From contig CAMYYB010000012.1 of assembly GCA_947303335.1 (NCBI GenBank), positions 1 through 48,775 of the forward strand: DNA of 48,775 bases. The letters are read 5' to 3'. A program made the position numbers and the translations under genes. Of this stretch, positions 32,241-40,162 are shown one piece after another. Each line of letters opens with the position of its first letter. The stretch's first letter is position 1. This DNA is from an uncultured Bacteroidales bacterium (lineage in GTDB: Bacteria; Bacteroidota; Bacteroidia; Bacteroidales; F082). The notes under the pieces are model-generated. The model did not search any database, was not told the origin of the DNA, and saw nothing but the letters and a program-made list of their open reading frames with translations.

Positions 32241-32268
32241 AAAGCCGGCAGCGATGTCGGCTTTTTTT
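32241..32268 (+). terminator. Intrinsic terminator
   Basis: Stem AAAGCCGGCA / TGTCGGCTTT with loop GCGA, then T's. Confidence 0.75.
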
Positions 32269-32328
32269 TCAGTCCTCATAATGCGCTTTCATGAAAATGT
32301 GTATTTTTCCAGTTGATTATTCATTTAT

Positions 32329-32385
32329 ATGACGAAAGACGAAAAATATACTTATTGGCTTGATTTGGCCGATTACGACATGTGA
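32329..32385 (+). pseudogene. HEPN toxin stub (first 18 codons)
   Basis: ATG at 32329 gives MTKDEKYTYWLDLADYDM and then TGA. The Y-W-L-D-L-A-D-Y-D pattern is the first helix of HEPN proteins that pair with MNT nucleotidyltransferases; full-length members have about 110-130 residues. Everything after helix 1, including the R-x4-6-H catalytic motif, is missing. The nucleotidyltransferase gene begins 6 bp after the stop. The deletion therefore removed the toxin and kept the antitoxin. Confidence 0.8.
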
Positions 32386-32390
32386 GACAC

Positions 32391-32690
32391 ATGGATAAGG
32401 AACAAGTGATTGAAATTGTAAAAGAGTATAAGACTGAGATACTCAAACAGATAAGCGACGCAAAAGTTTATCTCTACGGGTCGTACAGCAAAGGCACGGC
32501 TCGTCCTGAAAGCGATATTGATGTGGCCGTCGTAGTTCCCGCAGTTCATGACGATTGGTTGGACGTTTCAACAACACTTTGGTTGCTTGCTCCACAAGTC
32601 AATTGCCTCATTGAGCCAGTATTAATCGACCAACGCTTCCCTTCGCCATTGTACGATGATGTAATGCGAACTGGCATTGCAATAGCTTAA
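32391..32690 (+). CDS. MNT-type nucleotidyltransferase, orphan antitoxin
   Basis: 99 residues from ATG 32391. The minimal nucleotidyltransferase motif is complete: GSYSKGTARPESDIDVAVV, with the G-S and the D-x-D metal pair. In MNT-HEPN systems this protein AMPylates and silences the HEPN RNase. Here its partner is only an 18-codon stub just upstream, so it is an antitoxin without target, unless it guards against another HEPN protein, such as the HEPN-like RES protein nearby. The upstream GTG at 32382 overlaps the stub's stop and is less likely. Confidence 0.85.
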   Translation: MDKEQVIEIVKEYKTEILKQISDAKVYLYGSYSKGTARPESDIDVAVVVPAVHDDWLDVSTTLWLLAPQVNCLIEPVLIDQRFPSPLYDDVMRTGIAIA

Positions 32691-32889
32691 TAACCAACCG
32701 TCATATTCTCTTCGGGAAACCTTGGAGAGGTGGAGGGATAGGTGTACAATGACTTTTACAACCCCCTGTTTTATGTATTGGGGACGTTTTCGCTAAAAAC
32801 GGTATGTCCCAAAATTTGTATCTTTTTGCAGCCTCATAATCTGAGTCGGCTTTTTTCGATTATTTGTATCCCAATCGAATTATTTGTAT
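32691..32889. other. Short gene-free stretch before the RHH/YafQ pair
   Basis: AT-rich; contains two ATTTGTAT motifs (32841-32889) near the -7 box, possibly operator sites. No ORF. Confidence 0.4.
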
Positions 32890-32897
32890 TACTTTTG
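32890..32897 (+). promoter_or_regulatory. -7 box of the RHH/YafQ pair
   Basis: TACTTTTG, 31 bp before the ATG at 32928. Confidence 0.7.
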
Positions 32898-32927
32898 CAA
32901 CACAATTAACCACAATAATAAGTCACT

Positions 32928-33188
32928 ATGGGAGCAAATACCATCCAAAGAAAGCAAACCTCGTTCCGGCTTAGAACCGACCTGCTGGATTTTATGAAAA
33001 AAGATGCCGAAAGAGCAAACAGGACCCTCAACAATTTCTTGGAAAGCCTATTATTGGACTATTATTACAATGAGCCTAACGAAGTTACCAAAGCTGCCAT
33101 AGAAGAAGCGATGAACCGTAAGGACTATCCTGAAGGAGAGTTATATGAAAGCACTGATGAACTTTTCAAAGCTCTTGATGCAGAATGA
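32928..33188 (+). CDS. Ribbon-helix-helix antitoxin (RelB/DinJ-like)
   Basis: 86 residues. QTSFRLRTDLLDFMKKDAERANRTLNNFLESLLLDYYY is the ribbon-helix-helix DNA-binding part (about 9-48). The remainder (PNEVTKAAIEEAMNRKDYPEGELYESTDELFKAL) is the toxin-binding tail. It overlaps the YafQ toxin gene by 4 bp (ATGA) and comes first, as in most type II pairs. It likely represses the shared promoter by binding sites near 32840-32925. Confidence 0.85.
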   Translation: MGANTIQRKQTSFRLRTDLLDFMKKDAERANRTLNNFLESLLLDYYYNEPNEVTKAAIEEAMNRKDYPEGELYESTDELFKALDAE

Positions 33189-33466
33189 AAAGACTATTTC
33201 CCTCCTCTCAATTTAAAAAGGACTATAAGCGTTACCGCAACAACCCTCAAAAAGTTGCTGCACTGAAATCTGTCCTTGATATATTATCCAACGAGCAGCC
33301 CATCCCTTCCAAATATCAGCCACATCCACTTCATGGCCAATATAATGGCTGTATCGAATGTCACATTCAAGGCGACTTCCTGCTGATATGGGTCGACCCA
33401 AAAAGCGATATCATAGAATTAGTTAGGATCGGGACCCATTCCGAATTGTTTGGGAAACGTAAATAG
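33185..33466 (+). CDS. YafQ-type toxin (mRNA interferase)
   Basis: 93 residues. The RelE-fold motif LHGQYNGCIECHIQGDFLLIW with His50, His60, Asp64 and C-terminal RIGTHSELF (His85) are the YafQ catalytic residues, so the toxin should be active. It cuts ribosome-bound mRNA. Partner of the RHH antitoxin just upstream. Confidence 0.88.
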   Translation: MKRLFPSSQFKKDYKRYRNNPQKVAALKSVLDILSNEQPIPSKYQPHPLHGQYNGCIECHIQGDFLLIWVDPKSDIIELVRIGTHSELFGKRK

Positions 33467-33605
33467 CCGTTTTTGCATATCTTTCTCGGGACATTGCCGA
33501 CAAGGGTTCACACCCCCTTGTCCCTGCCTTCTCCACAATATAGTTGTTGTTACTCTTCCCGAAGAGCGTGGCCAAAGGCTTCGCTGAATAGGTGTGGCCT
33601 TTTTT
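33467..33605. other. Gene-free stretch with a weak hairpin
   Basis: Contains a GCCGACAAGGG-like tract at 33497-33508 that resembles the tail of repeat module A, and an AGGC...GCCT hairpin followed by T's near 33574-33606. No ORF. Confidence 0.35.
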
Positions 33606-33803
33606 CTATTCATTATACGTTCCCCAATCCTTCCACGACACATAATCAATGCCGTTGATGGAACAGGTGAGGTCACCGAGATAGAATACTGCACCTCGAG
33701 TGCCGTCATCACCGCGAAGCGAAAGGTATTCGCGCGTGTTTTTCGAAAGGTTTTGCTCCGCCTCGATGGTGCTCTTGATTTCGATGGCAAAAAAAATCCG
33801 CAG
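33606..33803 (-). pseudogene. C-terminal remnant of an AAA ATPase (DUF4143-like) gene
   Basis: On the minus strand, about 62 codons are left. IEIKSTIEAEQNLSKNTREY is the nuclease-like E-x-K strand and helix of the ATPase family, and the end reads INGIDYVSWKDWGTYNE. The ATPase domain (about 350 residues) is missing. A -7 box (33804-33811) and two 23-bp repeats lie immediately upstream, so an internal deletion joined promoter to C-terminus. Confidence 0.7.
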
Positions 33804-33811
33804 CAAAAATA
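33804..33811 (-). promoter_or_regulatory. -7 box of the deleted ATPase gene
   Basis: TATTTTTG on the minus strand, now directly abutting the remnant. Confidence 0.6.
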
Positions 33812-33814
33812 GTA

Positions 33815-33852
33815 AAAATCTAAAGTTTTATATGGTGAAAATCTAAAGTTTT
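33815..33852 (-). repeat. Two 15-bp direct repeats at 23-bp period
   Basis: AAAATCTAAAGTTTT at 33815-33829 and 33838-33852, spaced 23 bp. They sit just upstream of the -7 box of the remnant, as an operator pair would. Confidence 0.85.
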
Positions 33853-34003
33853 GAAATTGAATTTTTTTTATAATATTGTATATCAATTATTTATTTTATA
33901 TTTTGTACAATTCAAAAAAGAATCAGAGTATCATTACTTTACGGTAAAAAATCGCCCATCTGAAAAATTGTTGCGCAACGCCCTCCCACACCGCTTTATT
34001 CTT
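33853..34003. other. AT-rich spacer upstream of sufB
   Basis: Very AT-rich (TTTTTTTTATAATATTG). No gene or repeat seen. Confidence 0.5.
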
Positions 34004-34011
34004 TATCTTTG
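34004..34011 (+). promoter_or_regulatory. -7 box of the suf operon
   Basis: TATCTTTG, 28 bp before the sufB ATG. The only promoter seen for sufBCDS. Confidence 0.75.
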
Positions 34012-34038
34012 CAGCCCAATTTGAAATCATTCTGAATA

Positions 34039-35499
34039 ATGAACAATATGGATTCCAATCCAAACAATAACATCATCAGCGAAGTCACTGGCAAAGAGTA
34101 TGAATACGGCTTTGTGACTGACATTGAGACCGATTTCGTGCCAAAAGGCCTGAACGAGGACATCATCCGCCTCATATCCAAGAAGAAAGAGGAGCCGGAA
34201 TGGCTGCTGGAGTTTCGCTTGAAAGCCTTCCGCCACTGGCAAACCTTGAAGCAACCCAACTGGGCGCACTTAGACCTTCCAGAGATTGACTATCAGGACA
34301 TCATCTACTACGCCGCCCCACGCAAAAGGCAGCAGAAACAGAGCCTCGATGAGGTGGACCCCGAGCTGTTGGCCACATTTGACAAATTAGGCATCTCCCT
34401 CGATGAGCAGAAGAAACTCTCAGGTGTGGCAGTTGATGCCGTAATGGATTCCACCTCTGTGAAGACAACCTTCCAAGAGACGCTCTCGAAGCATGGGGTT
34501 ATCTTCATGTCGTTCAGCGAGGCCGTCAAGCAGCATCCCGACCTGGTGCGCAAATACTTGGGAAAGGTGGTGCCTTATACCGATAACTTCTTCGCTGCGC
34601 TCAACTCAGCAGTCTTCAGCGACGGCTCGTTCTGCTACATCCCCAAGGGCGTGCGCTGTCCCTTGGAGCTGTCCACCTACTTCCGCATCAACGCGGCCAA
34701 CACGGGACAGTTTGAACGCACACTCATCGTGGCCGATGAAGGGGCTTACGTAAGCTATATGGAAGGCTGCACTGCCCCTCAACGTGATGAGAACCAACTT
34801 CATGCCGCCATCGTGGAAATTATCGCTGAAACGGATGCTGAAGTAAAGTACTCTACCGTACAGAACTGGTACCCAGGCGACAAGAATGGCAAGGGTGGTG
34901 TCTATAACCTTGTCACCAAGCGCGGCCTCTGTCGCGGCGACCGCTCCAAAATCTCGTGGACGCAGGTAGAGACGGGTTCGGCCATCACCTGGAAGTATCC
35001 GGGCTGCGTGCTGATGGGCGACAACTCGGTAGGCGAGTTCTACTCCGTTGCCGTCACCAACAACTACCAACAGGCTGACACAGGCACCAAAATGATTCAT
35101 TTGGGCAAGAACACCCGAAGCACTATTATATCAAAAGGTATATCGGCAGGCCACAGCCAAAACGGCTATCGTGGTTTAGTGAGGGTGGCAGCCAAAGCCG
35201 AAAACGCACGCAACTACTCACAATGCGACTCCTTATTATTAGGCGACCAATGCGGTGCCCACACCTGGCCCTACGTGGAATGCGGCAACGAGTCAAGTAT
35301 CCTCGAACACGAAGCCACCACTTCGAAAATCTCCGAAGACCAGCTCTTCTACTGCCAACAGCGCGGCATCCCCACTGAGAAAGCCATTGGCCTCATCGTC
35401 AACGGTTATGCCAAAGACGTACTGAACAAACTGCCTATGGAGTTCGCCGTGGAAGCACAGAAATTATTGTCAATCACCTTAGAAGGCAGCGTCGGATAA
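34039..35499 (+). CDS. sufB: Fe-S assembly scaffold SufB
   Basis: 486 residues, standard SufB length. Motifs include [60 protein letters not shown] and [16 protein letters not shown], the last giving the conserved core near the cluster-assembly site. With SufC and SufD it builds Fe-S clusters on the scaffold using sulfur from SufS. First gene of sufBCDS. A foldback element separates it from sufC. An alternative start is ATG 34048. Confidence 0.95.
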   Translation: MNNMDSNPNNNIISEVTGKEYEYGFVTDIETDFVPKGLNEDIIRLISKKKEEPEWLLEFRLKAFRHWQTLKQPNWAHLDLPEIDYQDIIYYAAPRKRQQKQSLDEVDPELLATFDKLGISLDEQKKLSGVAVDAVMDSTSVKTTFQETLSKHGVIFMSFSEAVKQHPDLVRKYLGKVVPYTDNFFAALNSAVFSDGSFCYIPKGVRCPLELSTYFRINAANTGQFERTLIVADEGAYVSYMEGCTAPQRDENQLHAAIVEIIAETDAEVKYSTVQNWYPGDKNGKGGVYNLVTKRGLCRGDRSKISWTQVETGSAITWKYPGCVLMGDNSVGEFYSVAVTNNYQQADTGTKMIHLGKNTRSTIISKGISAGHSQNGYRGLVRVAAKAENARNYSQCDSLLLGDQCGAHTWPYVECGNESSILEHEATTSKISEDQLFYCQQRGIPTEKAIGLIVNGYAKDVLNKLPMEFAVEAQKLLSITLEGSVG

Positions 35500-35509
35500 T
35501 ATGAAAAGG

Positions 35510-35667
35510 AACTACGAATTGAACGAATTTTACGAATATAGGGGCAATAATTATGCAGCCAAGAATGCGAATTTGCACGAATTGGATTACCGTCATTCGT
35601 ATCAATCCGCAACGAAGTTGCAAAATTCAATTCGCAACAATCCGTATCATTCGTGTAATTCGTAGTT
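35510..35667. repeat. Foldback (MITE-like) element between sufB and sufC
   Basis: Outer arms AACTACGAATT (35510-35520) and AATTCGTAGTT (35657-35667) are exact complements and continue inward (ACGAAT / ATTCGT). Inner arms GCGAATT (35568-35574) and AATTCGC (35629-35635) pair as well. The transcript would form a long nested hairpin inside the suf operon. No ORF. Confidence 0.75.
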
Positions 35668-35697
35668 AACTATAGAAACCTGAAATCTTGAACTAAT

Positions 35698-36444
35698 ATG
35701 TTGTTAAATATCAAAAATCTGCACGTCTCCATCGGAGGCAAGGAAATCCTGAAAGGATTGAATCTGGGTGTCAATGAGGGCGAAATCCACGCCATCATGG
35801 GTCCCAACGGAACGGGAAAAAGCACTCTGGCGGCAGCCATCACAGGTCGCGAAGGCTACGAAATCACCGAGGGTGAAATCTGGTACAAGGGTAAGAACAT
35901 CGTCGGGATGTCGCCCGAAGACAGAGCCAATGAGGGCATCTTCCTTAGTTTCCAATACCCTGTCGAGATTCCGGGCGTGAGCATCCAGAACTTCATGCGC
36001 ACCGCCGTCAACTCGAAACGTGAGTATCAAGGTCTTCCGCCCATGAGTACCGTTGAGTTCATGAAGATGATGAAGGAGAGACAGGCAATGGTGGAAATCA
36101 CCGAAAAACTGCAAAACCGCTTCGTCAACGTGGGCTACAGCGGCGGCGAGAAAAAGAAGAACGAAATCTTCCAAATGGCCATGCTGGAGCCCAGTCTCGC
36201 CATCCTCGACGAGACCGACTCGGGTCTGGACATTGATGCCTTACGTATCGTGGCACACGGTGTGAATCAACTGCATAAGGCCGATAACGCCTTTGTAGTC
36301 ATAACACACTATCAGCGCCTGCTCGACTACATCGTCCCTGATTTCGTTCACGTGATGTACGACGGACGCATCGTGAAGACAGGCGGCAAGACCCTCGCCC
36401 TCGAACTGGAAGAAAAAGGCTACGAATGGATTAAGGAGCTTTGA
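35698..36444 (+). CDS. sufC: Fe-S assembly ATPase SufC
   Basis: 248 residues. ABC ATPase: Walker A GPNGTGKS (35-42), signature SGGEKKKNE, Walker B LAILDETDSGLD. SufC powers the scaffold with SufB and SufD in the cytoplasm. Its stop codon TGA lies 2 bp before the sufD ATG, so the two are translationally coupled. The 198-bp gap to sufB holds a foldback element. Confidence 0.95.
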   Translation: MLLNIKNLHVSIGGKEILKGLNLGVNEGEIHAIMGPNGTGKSTLAAAITGREGYEITEGEIWYKGKNIVGMSPEDRANEGIFLSFQYPVEIPGVSIQNFMRTAVNSKREYQGLPPMSTVEFMKMMKERQAMVEITEKLQNRFVNVGYSGGEKKKNEIFQMAMLEPSLAILDETDSGLDIDALRIVAHGVNQLHKADNAFVVITHYQRLLDYIVPDFVHVMYDGRIVKTGGKTLALELEEKGYEWIKEL

Positions 36445-36446
36445 TT

Positions 36447-37274
36447 ATGGACAACCAACTCATCATAGCCGCCAACCAAAGCCGTGAAATCATTGAGTAT
36501 GACGATGATGCGCACCTCTCGGCAGAACCGAAAGTCTCTGAAATCGTCCTCAACGAGAACGCCAGCCTTGAGTTGTATGTGCTGCAAAATGTGGACAATG
36601 AGGCTTCCATCCAGCGCGAGTTCAAAATCAGGCAACTGGCCGACAGCCGACTGAAGATTGTGGTCATCACCTTTAACGGCGGAGATATTCGCAACAGATA
36701 TACTGTCAATCTTGATGGTGAAGGTGCTGATAGCCAAATCTATGGGCTTTATCTCATTGACAAGACCCAGCATGTGGAGAACTACCTGAAGGTCAACCAC
36801 AACGTGCCACACTGCACAAGTATGGAGAAGTTCAAAGGAGTGCTGGATGAGGAAGCCAGCGCCGTCTTCAACGGACACGTCTATGTGGCAAAGAATGCTC
36901 AGAAAACCGATGCCCATCAGAACAATAGCAACATTATCCTCACACCCAAGGCTAAAATCAACAGCCAACCCTTCCTGGAAATCTATGCCGACGACGTGAA
37001 ATGCTCGCACGGCACTTCCACGGGTCAACTCGACCAAGAGGCGATGTTCTATATGCGCCAACGCGGTATCAGCAAAGCCAATGCCCGTATCCTTCTGATG
37101 TATGCCTTTGCTGCAGAGGTCAGCAACCACATTGGCAACGATATGCTGCACGAGCATATCGACGATATGATCAAACGGCGTTTGCGCGGAGAGCTGTCAA
37201 GTTGCGAGAACTGCGTCCTGCGTTGCAGTCACCCGAAAGACTATAATTTTGATATTGATTACTCGAAGATATGA
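36447..37274 (+). CDS. sufD: Short SufD
   Basis: 275 residues from ATG 36447; the open frame begins at a TTG overlapping sufC. The C-terminal half carries the SufBD core: VDNEASIQREFKI, VYVAKNAQKTDAHQNNSNIIL, FLEIYADDVKCSHGTSTGQLDQEAMFYMRQRGIS and HIDDMIKRRLRGELS. Compared with usual SufD (about 400-450 residues), the N-terminal helical part is absent. The C-terminus adds a cysteine group CENCVLRC. It forms the SufBC2D scaffold. Overlaps sufS by 4 bp. Confidence 0.9.
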   Translation: MDNQLIIAANQSREIIEYDDDAHLSAEPKVSEIVLNENASLELYVLQNVDNEASIQREFKIRQLADSRLKIVVITFNGGDIRNRYTVNLDGEGADSQIYGLYLIDKTQHVENYLKVNHNVPHCTSMEKFKGVLDEEASAVFNGHVYVAKNAQKTDAHQNNSNIILTPKAKINSQPFLEIYADDVKCSHGTSTGQLDQEAMFYMRQRGISKANARILLMYAFAAEVSNHIGNDMLHEHIDDMIKRRLRGELSSCENCVLRCSHPKDYNFDIDYSKI

Positions 37275-38488
37275 TGAATATCAACAAACTAAGGGAACAG
37301 TTCCCGGTCTTGGACCAGCAGGTCTACGGCAAGCCTTTAGTATACTTCGATAATGCCGCCACCACACAGAAACCCCTTTGCGTCATCGAGCGTGAACGCG
37401 ACTATTATTTGCATGAGAATTGCAACATTCACCGTGGAGTACACTACCTGAGCCAGAAAGCGACAGAGGCATACGAACACGCCAGACAGACGGTAGCGGA
37501 CTTCATCCACGCTAATGAAGCACGAGAGATTGTCTTCACTCGTGGAACTACGGAATCGCTGAACCTCTTGGCCACCTCTTTTGAACACTTCTTTATTGAG
37601 AAAGGTGACAAAGTCTTGGTGACGACGATGGAACATCATTCCAACCTCGTCCCCTGGCAGCAGATGGTGCAACGGCATCAAGGGCAGCTGCTTGTTGTTC
37701 CGATGGACGACAATGGTGTGTTGGATTTGGAACAATACGAGAAGCTTTTGCAAGAAAGTCCCAAAGTGGTCTCTATAGCACACATCTCCAACGTGTTGGG
37801 CACCATCAACCCTGTGAAGCAGATGACGGCAATGGCGCATCAATACGGCATTCCCGTAGTTATCGACGGAGCGCAATCTATCGCGCATCACCCCATTGAT
37901 GTTCAAGATATTGATTGTGATTTCTTCGTCTTTTCGGGGCATAAGATGTACGCCCCTATGGGTATTGGTGGCCTTTATGGAAAGGCAGAATGGTTGGAAA
38001 AGTTGCCTCCTTATCAGTTTGGAGGCGAGATGGTGGATACGGTAAGTTTCGAAAAGACCACTTTCAATGTGCTACCATACAAATTTGAGGCGGGGACGCC
38101 AAATGTGGGTGCGGCTCTCGGATTGGAAACCGCTATACAGTTCCTGCAAGGTCTCAACAAATCGGAAGTCGAAGCACACGAGACACAACTCCTGCAATCT
38201 GCCATCCAGCAGCTTTCAGAGGTTGAAGGCATCCGCTTCATCGGTCAAGCGGAGCAGCATAGCGGATTGGTCTCCTTTATTATTAAAGGTGTGCATCCTT
38301 ACGATTTGGGTACCCTCCTCGACAAGATGGGTGTAGCGGTACGCACAGGTCACCATTGTGCCGAACCGGTAATGACACGCTTCGGCATTCCTGGAACAGT
38401 TCGCGCTTCGTTTGCCTTATACAACACTATAGAAGAAGTGGAAACCTTCATCAAAGCGGTGAAAAAAGCGGCAATGATGTTACGATAA
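37271..38488 (+). CDS. sufS: Cysteine desulfurase SufS
   Basis: 405 residues, type II desulfurase. The PLP lysine is Lys225 in FSGHKM, and the persulfide cysteine Cys363 lies in RTGHHCAEP, short loop as in SufS. FDNAATTQKP near the N-terminus also fits. It releases sulfur from cysteine for SufB. Its start overlaps the end of sufD (ATGA). No sufE or sufU follows; the next gene has its own promoter. Confidence 0.95.
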   Translation: MMNINKLREQFPVLDQQVYGKPLVYFDNAATTQKPLCVIERERDYYLHENCNIHRGVHYLSQKATEAYEHARQTVADFIHANEAREIVFTRGTTESLNLLATSFEHFFIEKGDKVLVTTMEHHSNLVPWQQMVQRHQGQLLVVPMDDNGVLDLEQYEKLLQESPKVVSIAHISNVLGTINPVKQMTAMAHQYGIPVVIDGAQSIAHHPIDVQDIDCDFFVFSGHKMYAPMGIGGLYGKAEWLEKLPPYQFGGEMVDTVSFEKTTFNVLPYKFEAGTPNVGAALGLETAIQFLQGLNKSEVEAHETQLLQSAIQQLSEVEGIRFIGQAEQHSGLVSFIIKGVHPYDLGTLLDKMGVAVRTGHHCAEPVMTRFGIPGTVRASFALYNTIEEVETFIKAVKKAAMMLR

Positions 38489-38500
38489 ATGATTTTTTAC

Positions 38501-38508
38501 TACTTTTG
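38501..38508 (+). promoter_or_regulatory. -7 box of cdd
   Basis: TACTTTTG, 22 bp before the ATG at 38531. Confidence 0.7.
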
Positions 38509-38530
38509 TAGCTACTAACTCTGAATCACT

Positions 38531-39013
38531 ATGCGCGAAGAACGATTCATTTGTCCTTATACGGTTTATGACAACGCAGCTGAACTCGACGCCAACGATG
38601 CCGAGTTGCTACGTTTGGCGCATGAAGCCACAAAAAATTCATACGCTCCCTATTCCAAGTTCCATGTGGGAGCGGCGGCACGTTTGGCCAACGGCAAGAC
38701 TATCACAGGCAGCAACATTGAGAATGCAGCTTACCCCAGCGGTTTATGTGCCGAGCGTGTGACATTGTTTGCAGCACAAGCCCAATACCCCGATGTACCC
38801 GTTGAAGCCATAGCTATCACAGCCACCTCGGAAAGCAAGTGCATCGATGAGCCAATCGCCCCTTGCGGTGCCTGCCGACAGGTGATGGTAGAAATGGAAC
38901 AACGATCGGGTAGACCATTGCGCGTGTTGTGTCAAGGGGAGACGGGAGCCATTATGGCCTTCGACGGCATCAAATCATTAGTACCATTTATGTTTTTGGA
39001 CAAATTCCTTTAA
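38531..39013 (+). CDS. cdd: Cytidine deaminase
   Basis: 160 residues. Zinc ligands Cys73 (GLCAERV, with catalytic Glu75), Cys112 and Cys115 (PCGACRQVM) are complete, as is NIENAAYPSG for substrate contact. It deaminates cytidine and deoxycytidine to uridine in pyrimidine salvage. Single gene with its own promoter; N-terminal 30 residues are longer than the minimal form. Confidence 0.93.
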   Translation: MREERFICPYTVYDNAAELDANDAELLRLAHEATKNSYAPYSKFHVGAAARLANGKTITGSNIENAAYPSGLCAERVTLFAAQAQYPDVPVEAIAITATSESKCIDEPIAPCGACRQVMVEMEQRSGRPLRVLCQGETGAIMAFDGIKSLVPFMFLDKFL

Positions 39014-39055
39014 TACCCTTTCGGATGGCTTTGCTTTGTCCGCAATAGCAGCAGT

Positions 39056-39466
39056 CTACACAAACGTAAACAAGAGGTTACCAAAGAAATTCCATAAGGT
39101 GGAAACGCCTACAGCAAACACTTTACTGAGATAAAAGTTCCATTTCAGCTTGCCGTTAAGCAGATATACGGTCAGTGTGTCCAAGCCCATCCCCACCAGC
39201 GCGATACTGAAATATTTGGCGTATTCCAGCCCAATCTGTGGGTTGCTACTCTGGAAAGTCCACAGACGGTTGAGAATGTAGTTGGAAGTAGCGGCAACGA
39301 TAAAACCAAGAATATTACTCAAGTATTTGTTCCACTTCAGCCACTCCTTGCAGACGTAAGTCACGCCGAAGTTGACAAACACACCCGAGAAGCCCACCAC
39401 ACCGAATTTCAGGAACTTCAGCAGAAACTCGCGAGACAATTCGTTATTCAACCACAGGGATTTCAT
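39056..39466 (-). CDS. GtrA-family membrane protein
   Basis: 136 residues with four membrane helices: LKFLKFGVVGFSGVFVNFGVTYV, LSNILGFIVAATSNYILNRLWTF, YFSIALVGMGLDTLTVYLL and FAVGVSTLWNFFGNLLFTF. The N-Y-x-L-N-R-x-W-T-F motif is the GtrA signature. Such proteins help move polyprenyl-linked glucose or other lipid-linked sugars across the membrane. It follows the CpcT-like gene on the same strand (35 bp). Confidence 0.88.
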   Translation of the reverse strand: MKSLWLNNELSREFLLKFLKFGVVGFSGVFVNFGVTYVCKEWLKWNKYLSNILGFIVAATSNYILNRLWTFQSSNPQIGLEYAKYFSIALVGMGLDTLTVYLLNGKLKWNFYLSKVFAVGVSTLWNFFGNLLFTFV

Positions 39467-39501
39467 CCTCGTTCTTGCAAATTATGGGAAACGTTTAATG
39501 G

Positions 39502-40107
39502 TCAGCCCACCGGACCGTCTGTCAGTTCCTTCAAACCTTGATAGCCCAAGATACGATTGGTATTGGCGGGCATACGCTTGATATAGAAACGCTCGTCCTC
39601 CTGAACAAACTTGAAATGCAACAAATCTCCCTTTGGGAAACAACCCAAAGCAGGGATACGCTTGAAGCCGTTCATCTGATAAGAAAAGTCAGAGGTCTTC
39701 ACAAAAGTTAGTTTGGTCTTGCCTTTCAGAATGCTGGTGTTGAATCCGTCGAAAAAGTTGCGGTTACCCCACTTGCCAGCGAACCGCTCCGGCTCTTTCA
39801 AGTCGTACACGACCACTCTGAACACTTTATCGTTTTTTGGCATAACCTCAAGCACTTTCTGAACTACCACCTCTTTATCACGCAAGACCTCAAGATAGAG
39901 CCACTGGAAGCGGTTGCCCAACGACTCCCATATCGGTGTGAAATGCACCGCAGCCACCACTGAGTCGTTATTATTAATTATGGTATAGTCACCCACGATG
40001 GTGCGGTAGAACTGCTTGGCATCTTCTTCGGTGAACTTGGGAGCCTTTTGCGCGAGAGCGCCAAAAGCCATCAGAACAGCAGCTATTACAAGGGCAAATC
40101 TTTTCAT
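39502..40107 (-). CDS. Exported CpcT/CpeT-like protein
   Basis: 201 residues from ATG 40107, with signal peptide VIAAVLMAFGALAQ. The mature part resembles the CpcT/CpeT beta-barrel family: QWLYLEVLRDKEVVVQKVLEV, FRVVVYDLKEP, and the final FYIKRMPANTNRILGYQGLKELTDGPVG. In cyanobacteria that family attaches bilins; non-phototrophs have members of unknown role. The -7 box at 40141-40148 on the minus strand supports this start. Confidence 0.7.
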   Translation of the reverse strand: MKRFALVIAAVLMAFGALAQKAPKFTEEDAKQFYRTIVGDYTIINNNDSVVAAVHFTPIWESLGNRFQWLYLEVLRDKEVVVQKVLEVMPKNDKVFRVVVYDLKEPERFAGKWGNRNFFDGFNTSILKGKTKLTFVKTSDFSYQMNGFKRIPALGCFPKGDLLHFKFVQEDERFYIKRMPANTNRILGYQGLKELTDGPVG

Positions 40108-40140
40108 ATCAGAGTCTTTCTTTTGATTCGTTAGAGTTTG

Positions 40141-40148
40141 CAAAAATA
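40141..40148 (-). promoter_or_regulatory. -7 box of the CpcT-like gene
   Basis: TATTTTTG on the minus strand, within the end of the exonuclease gap; 34 bp before the ATG. Confidence 0.65.
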
Positions 40149-40162
40149 AGAAAAAGGATGAT

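Larger units (their letters stand above)
31949..32328. other. Gene-free stretch with remnants and a terminator
   Basis: Holds the HTH promoter, a CGGCTTTGCCGA-like tract at about 32090-32107 that resembles the sequence after repeat module A, and a terminator at 32241. Nothing codes. Confidence 0.5.
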
